From positions 1-64,000 of the forward strand of contig CANMQI010000010.1 in the NCBI GenBank assembly GCA_947499955.1: a stretch of 64,000 nucleotides of DNA. Reading direction: 5' to 3'. Position numbers and translations under genes: made by a program. This DNA is from an uncultured Granulosicoccus sp. Lineage in GTDB: Bacteria; Pseudomonadota; Gammaproteobacteria; Granulosicoccales; Granulosicoccaceae. Of this stretch, positions 58,047 to 64,000 are shown piece by piece. A model generated the notes under the pieces. That model was not told the origin of the DNA, did not search any database, and worked only from the letters and a program-made list of their open reading frames with translations. Position 1 is the first letter of the stretch, and each line of letters begins with the position of its first letter.

Positions 58047-58144
58047 AACGGTAGGGCTACCTGTTGTCACACGACTGCTGTCAACGTTAAGGCTGCCTGT
58101 TGTCACACGACTGCTGTCCGATCGATAACCGGTTGTCACAACGC
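58037..58144. repeat. 36-bp direct repeat, two good copies and one decayed
   Basis: Units start at 58037, 58073 and 58109, each with GACTGCTGTC. The first two are near-identical across 36 bases (GACTGCTGTCAACG, then AGGCTNCCTGTTGTCACAC, with three to four differences). The third keeps only the ends and a TTGTCACA core. The array overlaps the heptamer array by 10 bases. There are no spacers, so it is not a CRISPR array. Confidence 0.85.
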
Positions 58145-58617
58145 CTGGTTTGTCCCTGCACAAGCAGCCTCGGGAACACTGTTACAAGCGTTTACAACTG
58201 GCAGCGTCACGGGGATCGTTGTCACAGTCACTGCACCCCCGTGGCGCTCCTGGTGTCACACTGAGTCCGTATAGCGTCCGCACAGCACCCCGCCGCACCC
58301 GCGCTGCACTCGCGCCGCACTCGCGCTCTTGTCCGAGGTTGGCAGGAATTGTTTGCCTGCGTTGAAATTTGTGTCAGATCACTTTCACCAGGCTCGGTGG
58401 GGCTACACTTTTCATGGTCGGAAGAGTAACTTGTCACTCGGGAAATCGTAAGAAACCCGACAATTGAGTTACGTATTTCCGGCACCATGATGTTGGGGTA
58501 TGAATATTGCGATCCTTCTGCCAAGCGTGATCGCAAGACCAGTCCCTGCTATAAATCGTATATTGATGGTGAAGGACTGATCTTGAGGCAGACCAATCGA
58601 TCTCGTGGAACTAGTTG

Positions 58618-58935
58618 ATGAGTGAAGAAGACAAAAACAGGGAAGGCGGGCTAGCAGTCGAGACTGCGAAACCGAAAATCGCAAAACCGCCACTGTGGAA
58701 GGTGGTGTTGCTGAACGACGATTACACACCGATGGAATTTGTCGTTGAAGTGCTGCAGGTGTTTTTCAAGTTGGACAAGGAGCAGGCGACCAGAGTCATG
58801 CTGCATGTCCATCAGAAGGGAAAGGGTGTGTGTGGAGTGTTCACGAGGGAAATCGCCGAAACGAAGGTTGCGCAGGTAACCCAGTTGGCGAGGGAGCGTA
58901 AACATCCACTGTTGTGCGAAATGGAAAAGGCGTAA
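58618..58935 (+). CDS. clpS: ClpS adaptor protein
   Basis: 105 residues from the ATG at 58618 (the TTG before it is not needed). ClpS binds N-degron substrates and the ClpA N-domain. [24 protein letters not shown] carries the conserved [10 protein letters not shown] pocket, followed by [23 protein letters not shown] (in part: [17 protein letters not shown]). Length matches E. coli (106). clpA begins 75 bp downstream; the pair is the standard N-end-rule module. Confidence 0.97.
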   Translation: MSEEDKNREGGLAVETAKPKIAKPPLWKVVLLNDDYTPMEFVVEVLQVFFKLDKEQATRVMLHVHQKGKGVCGVFTREIAETKVAQVTQLARERKHPLLCEMEKA

Positions 58936-59010
58936 CTACGAGCAATCTGGAAGGGCTATACCTGCCAGGCGGCTGCAACAAAACGAAGTATCCAGAGTGG
59001 ACGATCCAAC

Positions 59011-61290
59011 ATGCTGAGTAAAGAGCTCGAATTCACCCTAAACAACGCGTTCAAGGAAGCGCGCGCCCGTCGCTTCGAATTCATGACGGTTGAGCATCTT
59101 TTGCTCGCCCTGATCGATAACCCCACTGCCGCGCAGGTGTTGCGCGCCTGTGGTGGAGACCTGGAAACGTTGCGTGATGAACTCGACAGTTTTGTCGATG
59201 TCAATACGCCGTTACTGGATGAAAATGATACCCGCGAGACCCAGCCGACTCTGGGGTTCCAGCGTGTCCTGCAAAGGGCTGTATTTCACGTACAGAGCTC
59301 TGGCAAGAAGGAGGTGACCGGCGCCAACGTGCTGGTGGCCATTTTCGGTGAGCAGGACTCTCAGACAGTCTATCTGCTCAACAAGCAGAACATTACCCGT
59401 CTCGATGTGGTCAACTACATCTCTCACGGTATCGCCAAGAACTCGCAGGAAGAGCCGGAAGAGACGGATGAGACCACGTCCGACTATTCGGGCGAAGAGG
59501 GCGAGTCCGATGCCAAGCCACTGGACAAGTTCGCAACCAACCTGAATGCCAAGGCGCAGGCTGGTGAAATCGACCCGTTGATCGGCCGAGATCACGAAGT
59601 CGAGCGTGCGTCTCAGGTCTTGTGCAGACGCCGCAAGAACAATCCTCTGCTGGTGGGAGAGGCCGGTGTTGGCAAGACTGCCATCGCCGAAGGTCTGGCC
59701 AAGCGCATCGTCGATGGCGAAGTGCCGGAAGTGCTGGCCGATGCCGTCATCTACTCGCTCGATCTGGGCGCGTTGGTTGCCGGTACCAAGTATCGGGGTG
59801 ATTTTGAAAAGCGCCTCAAGGGCATTCTCAATCAACTCAAGAAGGAGCCGGGTGCTGTCCTGTTCATTGATGAAATCCACACCATCATCGGTGCGGGTGC
59901 TGCTTCGGGTGGCGTCATGGATGCGTCCAATCTGATCAAGCCCATGCTGGCAACAGGTGAATTAAAATGCATCGGGTCGACCACCTACCAGGAGTATCGT
60001 GGGATTTTCGAGAAGGACCGTGCGTTGTCACGACGATTCCAGAAAATCGATGTCGTAGAGCCATCCGTGGATCAGACCTACGAGATTCTCAAGGGGCTCA
60101 AATCCCGCTATGAGGACTTCCATGAGGTCAAGTATTCGAACAATGCGCTGAAGACGGCTGCCGAGTTGTCTGGAAGGTATATCAATGATCGCTTCCTGCC
60201 GGACAAGGCCATCGACGTGATCGACGAGGCGGGTGCCAATCATCGGGTCAAAGGTGTCACCACCAAAGGCAAGAAGCAGATTACGGTGAAGGACATCGAG
60301 GCGATCGTCGCCAAGATTGCACGTATCCCTGAAAAGAGCGTGTCGTCAACGGATACCGACAAGCTCAAGACGCTGGCACGTGACCTGCGCATGCTGGTCT
60401 TCGGTCAGGACGAGGCCATCGATTCACTGGGTGCGGCCATCAAGATGTCACGCTCCGGGCTGGGTCCGGAAGACAAGCCGATCGGTAGCTTCATGTTTGC
60501 AGGCCCCACGGGTGTCGGCAAGACGGAAGTGACCAAGCAGCTGGCCAACATCATGGGTATCGAGCTGATTCGCTTCGACATGTCCGAGTACATGGAACGC
60601 CACACGGTGTCGCGGCTGATCGGTGCGCCTCCGGGTTATGTCGGGTATGACCAAGGTGGCCTGTTGACCGATGCGGTCATCCAGAACCCACATGCGGTTG
60701 TATTGCTTGATGAAATCGAAAAGGCACATCCGGATGTCTTCAACCTGCTGCTGCAGGTGATGGACCATGGCACCTTGACCGACAACAATGGTCGCAAGGC
60801 GGATTTTCGCAATATCATTCTGGTCATGACCACGAACGCAGGCGCTGAATCCATCTCCAGAACGACGATGGGTTTCACGCAGCAGGATCACACGACCGAT
60901 GGCAGCGAGGCCGTCAACAAGTTGTTCACACCGGAATTTCGTAACCGTCTGGACAGCATCATCCAGTTCAAACCACTGGACAAGAGCATCATCCTGAACG
61001 TGGTCGACAAGTTCATCATCGAGCTGGAAGCTCAGCTGGAGGAGAAGAACGTGTCCATCGACTTCAATGATGAGGCCAAGGCCTGGTTGGCCGAGCATGG
61101 GTTCGATGCCCGAATGGGTGCGCGACCGATGTCACGACTGATCAGCGAGAACGTCAAGAAGCATCTGGCCGATGAAATCCTGTTCGGCAAGCTCAGCCGC
61201 GGTGGCCGGGTGAATGTCATTCTCGACGAGAAGGGTGATCTGGCTTTCGAATTCGAAAGCAAGGAGAGCAGCAAGGAAGTCACTGTCTGA
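59011..61290 (+). CDS. clpA: ATP-dependent Clp protease ATP-binding subunit ClpA
   Basis: 759 residues (E. coli 758). N-domain ([31 protein letters not shown] in part), an acidic linker ([19 protein letters not shown]), AAA+ module 1 with Walker A GEAGVGKT, and AAA+ module 2 with GPTGVGKT and [13 protein letters not shown]. The ClpP-docking loop, usually IGL/IGF in ClpA, reads MGF here (TTMGFTQQD), a conservative change. It unfolds substrates for ClpP and takes N-degron proteins from ClpS. Two hairpins follow the stop. Confidence 0.98.
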   Translation: MLSKELEFTLNNAFKEARARRFEFMTVEHLLLALIDNPTAAQVLRACGGDLETLRDELDSFVDVNTPLLDENDTRETQPTLGFQRVLQRAVFHVQSSGKKEVTGANVLVAIFGEQDSQTVYLLNKQNITRLDVVNYISHGIAKNSQEEPEETDETTSDYSGEEGESDAKPLDKFATNLNAKAQAGEIDPLIGRDHEVERASQVLCRRRKNNPLLVGEAGVGKTAIAEGLAKRIVDGEVPEVLADAVIYSLDLGALVAGTKYRGDFEKRLKGILNQLKKEPGAVLFIDEIHTIIGAGAASGGVMDASNLIKPMLATGELKCIGSTTYQEYRGIFEKDRALSRRFQKIDVVEPSVDQTYEILKGLKSRYEDFHEVKYSNNALKTAAELSGRYINDRFLPDKAIDVIDEAGANHRVKGVTTKGKKQITVKDIEAIVAKIARIPEKSVSSTDTDKLKTLARDLRMLVFGQDEAIDSLGAAIKMSRSGLGPEDKPIGSFMFAGPTGVGKTEVTKQLANIMGIELIRFDMSEYMERHTVSRLIGAPPGYVGYDQGGLLTDAVIQNPHAVVLLDEIEKAHPDVFNLLLQVMDHGTLTDNNGRKADFRNIILVMTTNAGAESISRTTMGFTQQDHTTDGSEAVNKLFTPEFRNRLDSIIQFKPLDKSIILNVVDKFIIELEAQLEEKNVSIDFNDEAKAWLAEHGFDARMGARPMSRLISENVKKHLADEILFGKLSRGGRVNVILDEKGDLAFEFESKESSKEVTV

Positions 61291-61304
61291 CCTGGATCGA
61301 GGTC

Positions 61305-61348
61305 CCGGCTCGGGATTCACGCAGCTTGTCGCGTGATTCCTGAGCCGG
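61305..61348. terminator. Imperfect hairpin just after clpA
   Basis: CCGGCTCGGGATTCACGC pairs with GCGTGATTCCTGAGCCGG (two mismatches over 18 positions) around an 8-base loop. It starts 15 bases after the clpA stop. No long T-run follows, so termination would be weak or factor-aided. Confidence 0.5.
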
Positions 61349-61395
61349 TTGCTCGTTCAGTACGCCGAAACGTCTGTTCCGGCCACGCAAACGAG

Positions 61396-61430
61396 AAGGC
61401 CATCAAACACCTCTGGTGTTTGATGGCCTT
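61396..61430. terminator. Perfect 16-bp hairpin between clpA and infA
   Basis: AAGGCCATCAAACACC and GGTGTTTGATGGCCTT pair perfectly around a 3-base loop (TCT). It lies between the convergent clpA and infA genes and could end either transcript, though neither side has a clear T-tract beyond the two terminal bases of each arm. Confidence 0.65.
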
Positions 61431-61455
61431 CCGGCAAAGCGGTAGAGTAGCTGAC

Positions 61456-61674
61456 TTAACGGCTACGATACGTGATCCGACCTTTGCTCAGATCGTACGG
61501 AGTCATCTGGACGGTGACCTTGTCACCGGTAAGAATGCGAATATAGTGCTTGCGCATCTTGCCGGATATATGAGCCGTTACAACATGTCCGTTTTCCAGT
61601 TCCACTCGGAACATGGTATTTGGAAGGGTATCTACAACCACGCCTTCCATCTCTATGGGTTCTTCTTTAGCCAT
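61456..61674 (-). CDS. infA: Translation initiation factor IF-1
   Basis: 72 residues, the standard length: [39 protein letters not shown], then [31 protein letters not shown] (both in part). It is an OB-fold protein that binds the ribosomal A site. Its place beside clpA on the opposite strand is conserved in gammaproteobacteria. It diverges from the DUF1249 gene across 258 bp. Confidence 0.98.
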   Translation of the reverse strand: MAKEEPIEMEGVVVDTLPNTMFRVELENGHVVTAHISGKMRKHYIRILTGDKVTVQMTPYDLSKGRITYRSR

Positions 61675-61932
61675 TAAATCTCTGGTTTGCCTTCATCAGT
61701 AGGTGCATCGTCAGGGTGTTTACTGGTCGCCATTATCACTAAATTACCGCTCGCTGCAAGCTTGCGGACCTTGACAGCAACATTCAGACCGATTCTGACG
61801 CACATAATATGCTGTCATTATCCCGGTATTACAAGCAAGTGTGTTCGATTTAGCGGATTGAGTGCAGATTCCTTTGCTGCAGTGCGAATTATTCGTTTGA
61901 ACTGACGCCGCAGGCCCACCATAATACGCCCG

Positions 61933-62418
61933 ATGTACAGCACTCTACTTCACAAGCCGCGAAACAGCGGTCGATTCTCTTCCCTCATGGACCTGTACGA
62001 GCAGAACTACATGCTCATGCGGTTGCTGGCTCCGGATCTCAAGCAGATGGGCCATGGTGCCTTCGTGTCAACAGCCCCTGGCACCTTGACGCTGGAGCTC
62101 AGCGAGCTGGAGCACAGCCGTTACACGTCCACCTTCAAGCTGACCTATCGCTTTTCGTGTGACGGGGCACGTGGCCGCAACGAACGGGAACCCGACCTCA
62201 GCATTCGCCTGTATCACGATGCCCGGTCCTGCGAGGTCATGAGTGGACTCCTGCCTGAAGGCAGGGTCGAGGTACGCCGTACCCGCGATCTGGAGGAAGG
62301 CCGGCAGCTGAATCGCTTTCTGAATCGCTGGCTCAGTTACTGTCTGCGGCAGGGCCACCAGTTTGGTGACCAGGTGGACACGCTGGTGCGGACGCCGGAT
62401 TACTGCGCGCAGTACTGA
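61933..62418 (+). CDS. DUF1249 (YqiB-like) protein
   Basis: 161 residues. FSSLMDLYEQNYMLMRLLAPDL is the usual opening of DUF1249; later LTYRFSCDG, PDLSIRLYHDARSCEVM and NRFLNRWLSYCLRQGH are also family features. No signal peptide or membrane helix. In E. coli the relative YqiB sits near cpdA/nudF; here it lies between infA and a DUF4124 gene that converges on it with a 19-bp overlap. Function unknown. Confidence 0.88.
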   Translation: MYSTLLHKPRNSGRFSSLMDLYEQNYMLMRLLAPDLKQMGHGAFVSTAPGTLTLELSELEHSRYTSTFKLTYRFSCDGARGRNEREPDLSIRLYHDARSCEVMSGLLPEGRVEVRRTRDLEEGRQLNRFLNRWLSYCLRQGHQFGDQVDTLVRTPDYCAQY

Positions 62419-63005
62419 TCGAAGCTTTGCTGGTAGCGGGCCATGTGAACAACCGTATTGTCCATGTCTTCCGGAGTCAGGCGCGACTTCAGACGGTGTT
62501 CCAGCGAGGTCACTCTCTTTTTCAGATCCTGACAGCGGCTGCGCTTGAAGTTCGCGGCGCTCATGCTGGCAGCCAGCCGTTCATCTGCCTGCCGGCCTTG
62601 CTCTGTGTCCAGGCCGGGTTTGCCGACTGCCAGGGCACTGCTGCTGGGTATCAGGCTGCCACCGTTGTTGGTAGGCACCTGGCGTGAACGGCTGATGGCC
62701 GGCGGCAGGTCATCAGCGTTTCCGGGAGCGTACTGAACGCGTGGCAGTGGTTCGGGCGGGCTCACAGGCGAACGCGCAACGCCCGCTGAGTCAGCTTGAC
62801 GGGCACTCACAGCAGGGCTGGTGGCGAGCGCAGGCTTCGGAGCGGCCGAGCTGGCCGAGTCCACGCGTTCATAGCTGATGCCGGCACCGGGAGGTTGGGG
62901 GGAGAAGGTGATGGACCCATCGGACTCGACCCATTTGTACAAGGGCTGTGCCATAGCCGCGGCGCTGCCGGCCAGGAGAAGCAACAGGCTGATTCGAGGG
63001 ATCAT
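62400..63005 (-). CDS. DUF4124-containing exported protein
   Basis: 201 residues. Signal peptide (MIPRISLLLLLAGSAAAMAQ), then a DUF4124 domain (LYKWVESDGSITFSPQPP), the typical 'KW.D.dG...fs..Pp' pattern. A long Pro/Ser/Ala-rich linker (about 50-125) precedes a helical C-terminus with two cysteines (FKRSRCQDLKKRVTSLEHRL, FDQYCAQ). Periplasmic; function unknown. The 3' end overlaps the convergent DUF1249 gene. Confidence 0.85.
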   Translation of the reverse strand: MIPRISLLLLLAGSAAAMAQPLYKWVESDGSITFSPQPPGAGISYERVDSASSAAPKPALATSPAVSARQADSAGVARSPVSPPEPLPRVQYAPGNADDLPPAISRSRQVPTNNGGSLIPSSSALAVGKPGLDTEQGRQADERLAASMSAANFKRSRCQDLKKRVTSLEHRLKSRLTPEDMDNTVVHMARYQQSFDQYCAQ

Positions 63006-63052
63006 GTTTTGCTGAAATTGCGCTAGAGTTTCATGCTGTCAATGCAAAGTCG

Positions 63053-63448
63053 ATGCCGATGAATCCAGGTATGAATTTCCTTTATGTGGGCTTGGGTGGG
63101 GCCATGGGGGCCTGCCTGCGCTACTCGATCAGCCTGCTCATGGCCAGAGAGCTGCTGCGCTTTCCACTGGCGACTCTGACCGCCAACGTGGTCGGTGCCT
63201 TGCTGGCAGGGATCATTGCTACCTGGTTCTGGAGTCGAGGCCTGTTCGGAACACCATTGCAGCTGCTGCTTGTGGTCGGGTTCCTTGGCGGGTTCACGAC
63301 TTTTTCGACTTTCTCGGTGGAAACATTGAGACTGATGGAGGAAGGGGCTCAGGGGCTTGCACTGCTGAACATGGCGGTCAATCTCTTCGGTTCATTGCTG
63401 GCGGTATTCATCGGCAGTGCCCTGGTCCGGTGGTTGTTTGCCGTGTGA
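63053..63448 (+). CDS. crcB: Fluoride ion channel CrcB/Fluc
   Basis: 131 residues from the first of three closely spaced ATGs (63053, 63059, 63071); the true start is uncertain by six codons. Four membrane helices. Family motifs: GGAMGACLRY, TLTANVVGALLAG (pore Asn) and GFLGGFTTFSTFSVE, with the polar track F/T/S residues. A dual-topology homodimer that exports fluoride. No fluoride riboswitch was recognised upstream. serS follows 147 bp later. Confidence 0.94.
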   Translation: MPMNPGMNFLYVGLGGAMGACLRYSISLLMARELLRFPLATLTANVVGALLAGIIATWFWSRGLFGTPLQLLLVVGFLGGFTTFSTFSVETLRLMEEGAQGLALLNMAVNLFGSLLAVFIGSALVRWLFAV

Positions 63449-63515
63449 CGGGTGTTACCCGCTCAGTTGCACCTCGAGCGCTGCGCCAAAGCGCACTGGT
63501 AGGGAGCGGTTGCGC

Positions 63516-63524
63516 TGATATACT
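63516..63524 (+). promoter_or_regulatory. Likely extended -10 promoter of serS
   Basis: TGATATACT gives an extended -10 (TG-N-TATACT) 72 bases before the serS ATG. No good -35 lies 17 bases upstream, which is usual for extended -10 promoters. Position suggests a serS transcript with a leader of about 65 bases. Confidence 0.4.
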
Positions 63525-63595
63525 GTCGACTCGGGGCTGTGCACCTCAGCTCCGTCAACTTTCACAGACTGACGTTTTCGAGAAACCATCAACGC

Positions 63596-64000
63596 ATGCT
63601 CGACCCCAAACTGCTCCGGAACGATTTGCCAGCTGTTGCTGAGCGACTCAGTGTTCGCAACTTCACGCTGGATCAGGATGCCATCTCGGCGCTCGACCAG
63701 CAGCGCAAGCAATTGCAGCAGCGTAGTGAAGAGCTGCAAGCTGCGCGTAACGCACGCGCCAAGTCCATTGGTCAGGCCAAGTCCCGGGGCGAGGATATCG
63801 AGCCTCTGCTGGCAGAGAACACGCGTACCGGCAACGAGTTGGAAGACGCCAAGAAGGACCTGGCCGAGGTACAGGCCCAGCTGGATTCCATTCTGCTGAA
63901 CCTGCCCAATATTGTCGATGCCAGTGTGCCACCGGGTCGCGATGAGTCGGATAACGTGGAGATGCGCAAGGTAGGCACTCCGCGCCAATTCGAATTCACA
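63596..64000 (+). CDS. serS: Seryl-tRNA synthetase, 5' part (cut by window end)
   Basis: The first 135 codons of a gene that runs past the window. MLDPKLLRNDLPAVAERL is the standard SerRS opening. Residues 30-100 form the antiparallel coiled-coil arm that grips tRNA-Ser (LDQQRKQLQQRSEELQAARN). LLNLPNIVDASVPPGRDESDNVEMR (in part: LNLPNIVDASVPPGRDESDN) leads into the catalytic core, which is outside the window. The ATG has no frame conflict. crcB lies upstream. Confidence 0.96.
   Translation, partial: MLDPKLLRNDLPAVAERLSVRNFTLDQDAISALDQQRKQLQQRSEELQAARNARAKSIGQAKSRGEDIEPLLAENTRTGNELEDAKKDLAEVQAQLDSILLNLPNIVDASVPPGRDESDNVEMRKVGTPRQFEFT

Larger units (their letters stand above)
57948..58617. other. 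670-bp gene-free region between the EPS locus and clpS
   Basis: No convincing ORF on either strand; the frames that stay open are low-complexity products of the repeats. It holds a G10 tract (57949-57958), the 7-bp array, the 36-bp array, a GC-rich stretch with repeated CGCACTCGCGC-like words (58277-58330), and recurrent TGTCAC words (58065, 58101, 58134, 58221, 58254, 58432 approximately). The last 200 bases must contain the clpS promoter, which I could not pin down. Confidence 0.7.

Noticed and set aside
58037-58144. Possible CRISPR array (36-bp units)
   Set aside because: The units are directly adjacent with no unique spacers, and there are no cas genes.
57599-58163. Minus-strand ORFs rich in Ser-Arg-Gln-Pro repeats
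   Set aside because: They are translations of the heptamer array and of the reverse of the polymerase gene; no start signal or family resemblance.
63001-63052. Fluoride riboswitch before crcB
   Set aside because: The conserved pseudoknot elements of the crcB motif could not be found in this short leader.

Overview
The window is chromosomal housekeeping DNA from a gammaproteobacterium, of moderate to high GC. The evidence is gene content and order: mfd beside csiV, lolC-lolD, comEC-exbB-exbD-msbA-lpxK-kdsB, thrS-infC-rpmI-rplT-pheS-pheT-ihfA-merR-tRNA, hflD-mnmA, acnB, clpS-clpA-infA and crcB-serS. Many starts are GTG or TTG, and infC uses ATT. The genus cannot be fixed from sequence alone; an environmental or marine relative of the Chromatiales/Granulosicoccus kind would fit. 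No phage, insertion sequence or CRISPR array was seen.

Layout. 1-4.1 kb (minus): a PhoPQ-like two-component operon with a PepSY-like and a glycine-zipper envelope protein, ending in a 15-bp tandem repeat cut by the window edge. 4-10 kb: mfd and csiV facing the Lol lipoprotein-release genes. 10-18 kb: comEC, an ExbB/ExbD pair, then lipid A export and Kdo/lipid A synthesis. 18-19 kb: two CheY-like receivers flanking a small helical protein that may be a phosphotransfer domain. 19-22 kb: roxA, purB and tRNA-Val. 22-30 kb: the translation operon, with visible control elements (a thrS operator imitating the tRNA-Thr anticodon arm, the ATT start of infC, a long hairpin before rpmI, a terminator before pheS). 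30-39.5 kb: an unrecognised 404-residue protein, two identical tRNA-Asn genes, uvrB, acnB, hflD, mnmA and a CysB-like regulator.

40-58 kb is a Wzx/Wzy-type exopolysaccharide locus. A DUF218 protein, a UDP-glucuronate-type epimerase and a UDP-sugar dehydrogenase come first. An initiating undecaprenyl-phosphate sugar transferase follows, then a membrane-anchored J-domain protein on the other strand. The main run is about 12 kb of overlapping plus-strand genes: Wza-like export lipoprotein, chain-length protein, degenerate tyrosine-kinase homologue, outer-membrane barrel, GT4, deacetylase, Wzx flippase, GT2, second deacetylase and Wzy-like polymerase/ligase. Proteins and order resemble the exopolysaccharide part of exosortase (XrtA/PEP-CTERM) loci, but no exosortase or PEP-CTERM protein is visible here. 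The kinase homologue has lost its Walker A lysine.

58-64 kb: a 670-bp gene-free stretch with a G10 run, 7-bp and 36-bp tandem repeats and recurrent TGTCAC words, then clpS-clpA, infA, two DUF proteins, crcB and the start of serS, which runs off the window. Most starts were chosen from Shine-Dalgarno position, overlaps and family length, so some are uncertain by a few codons.
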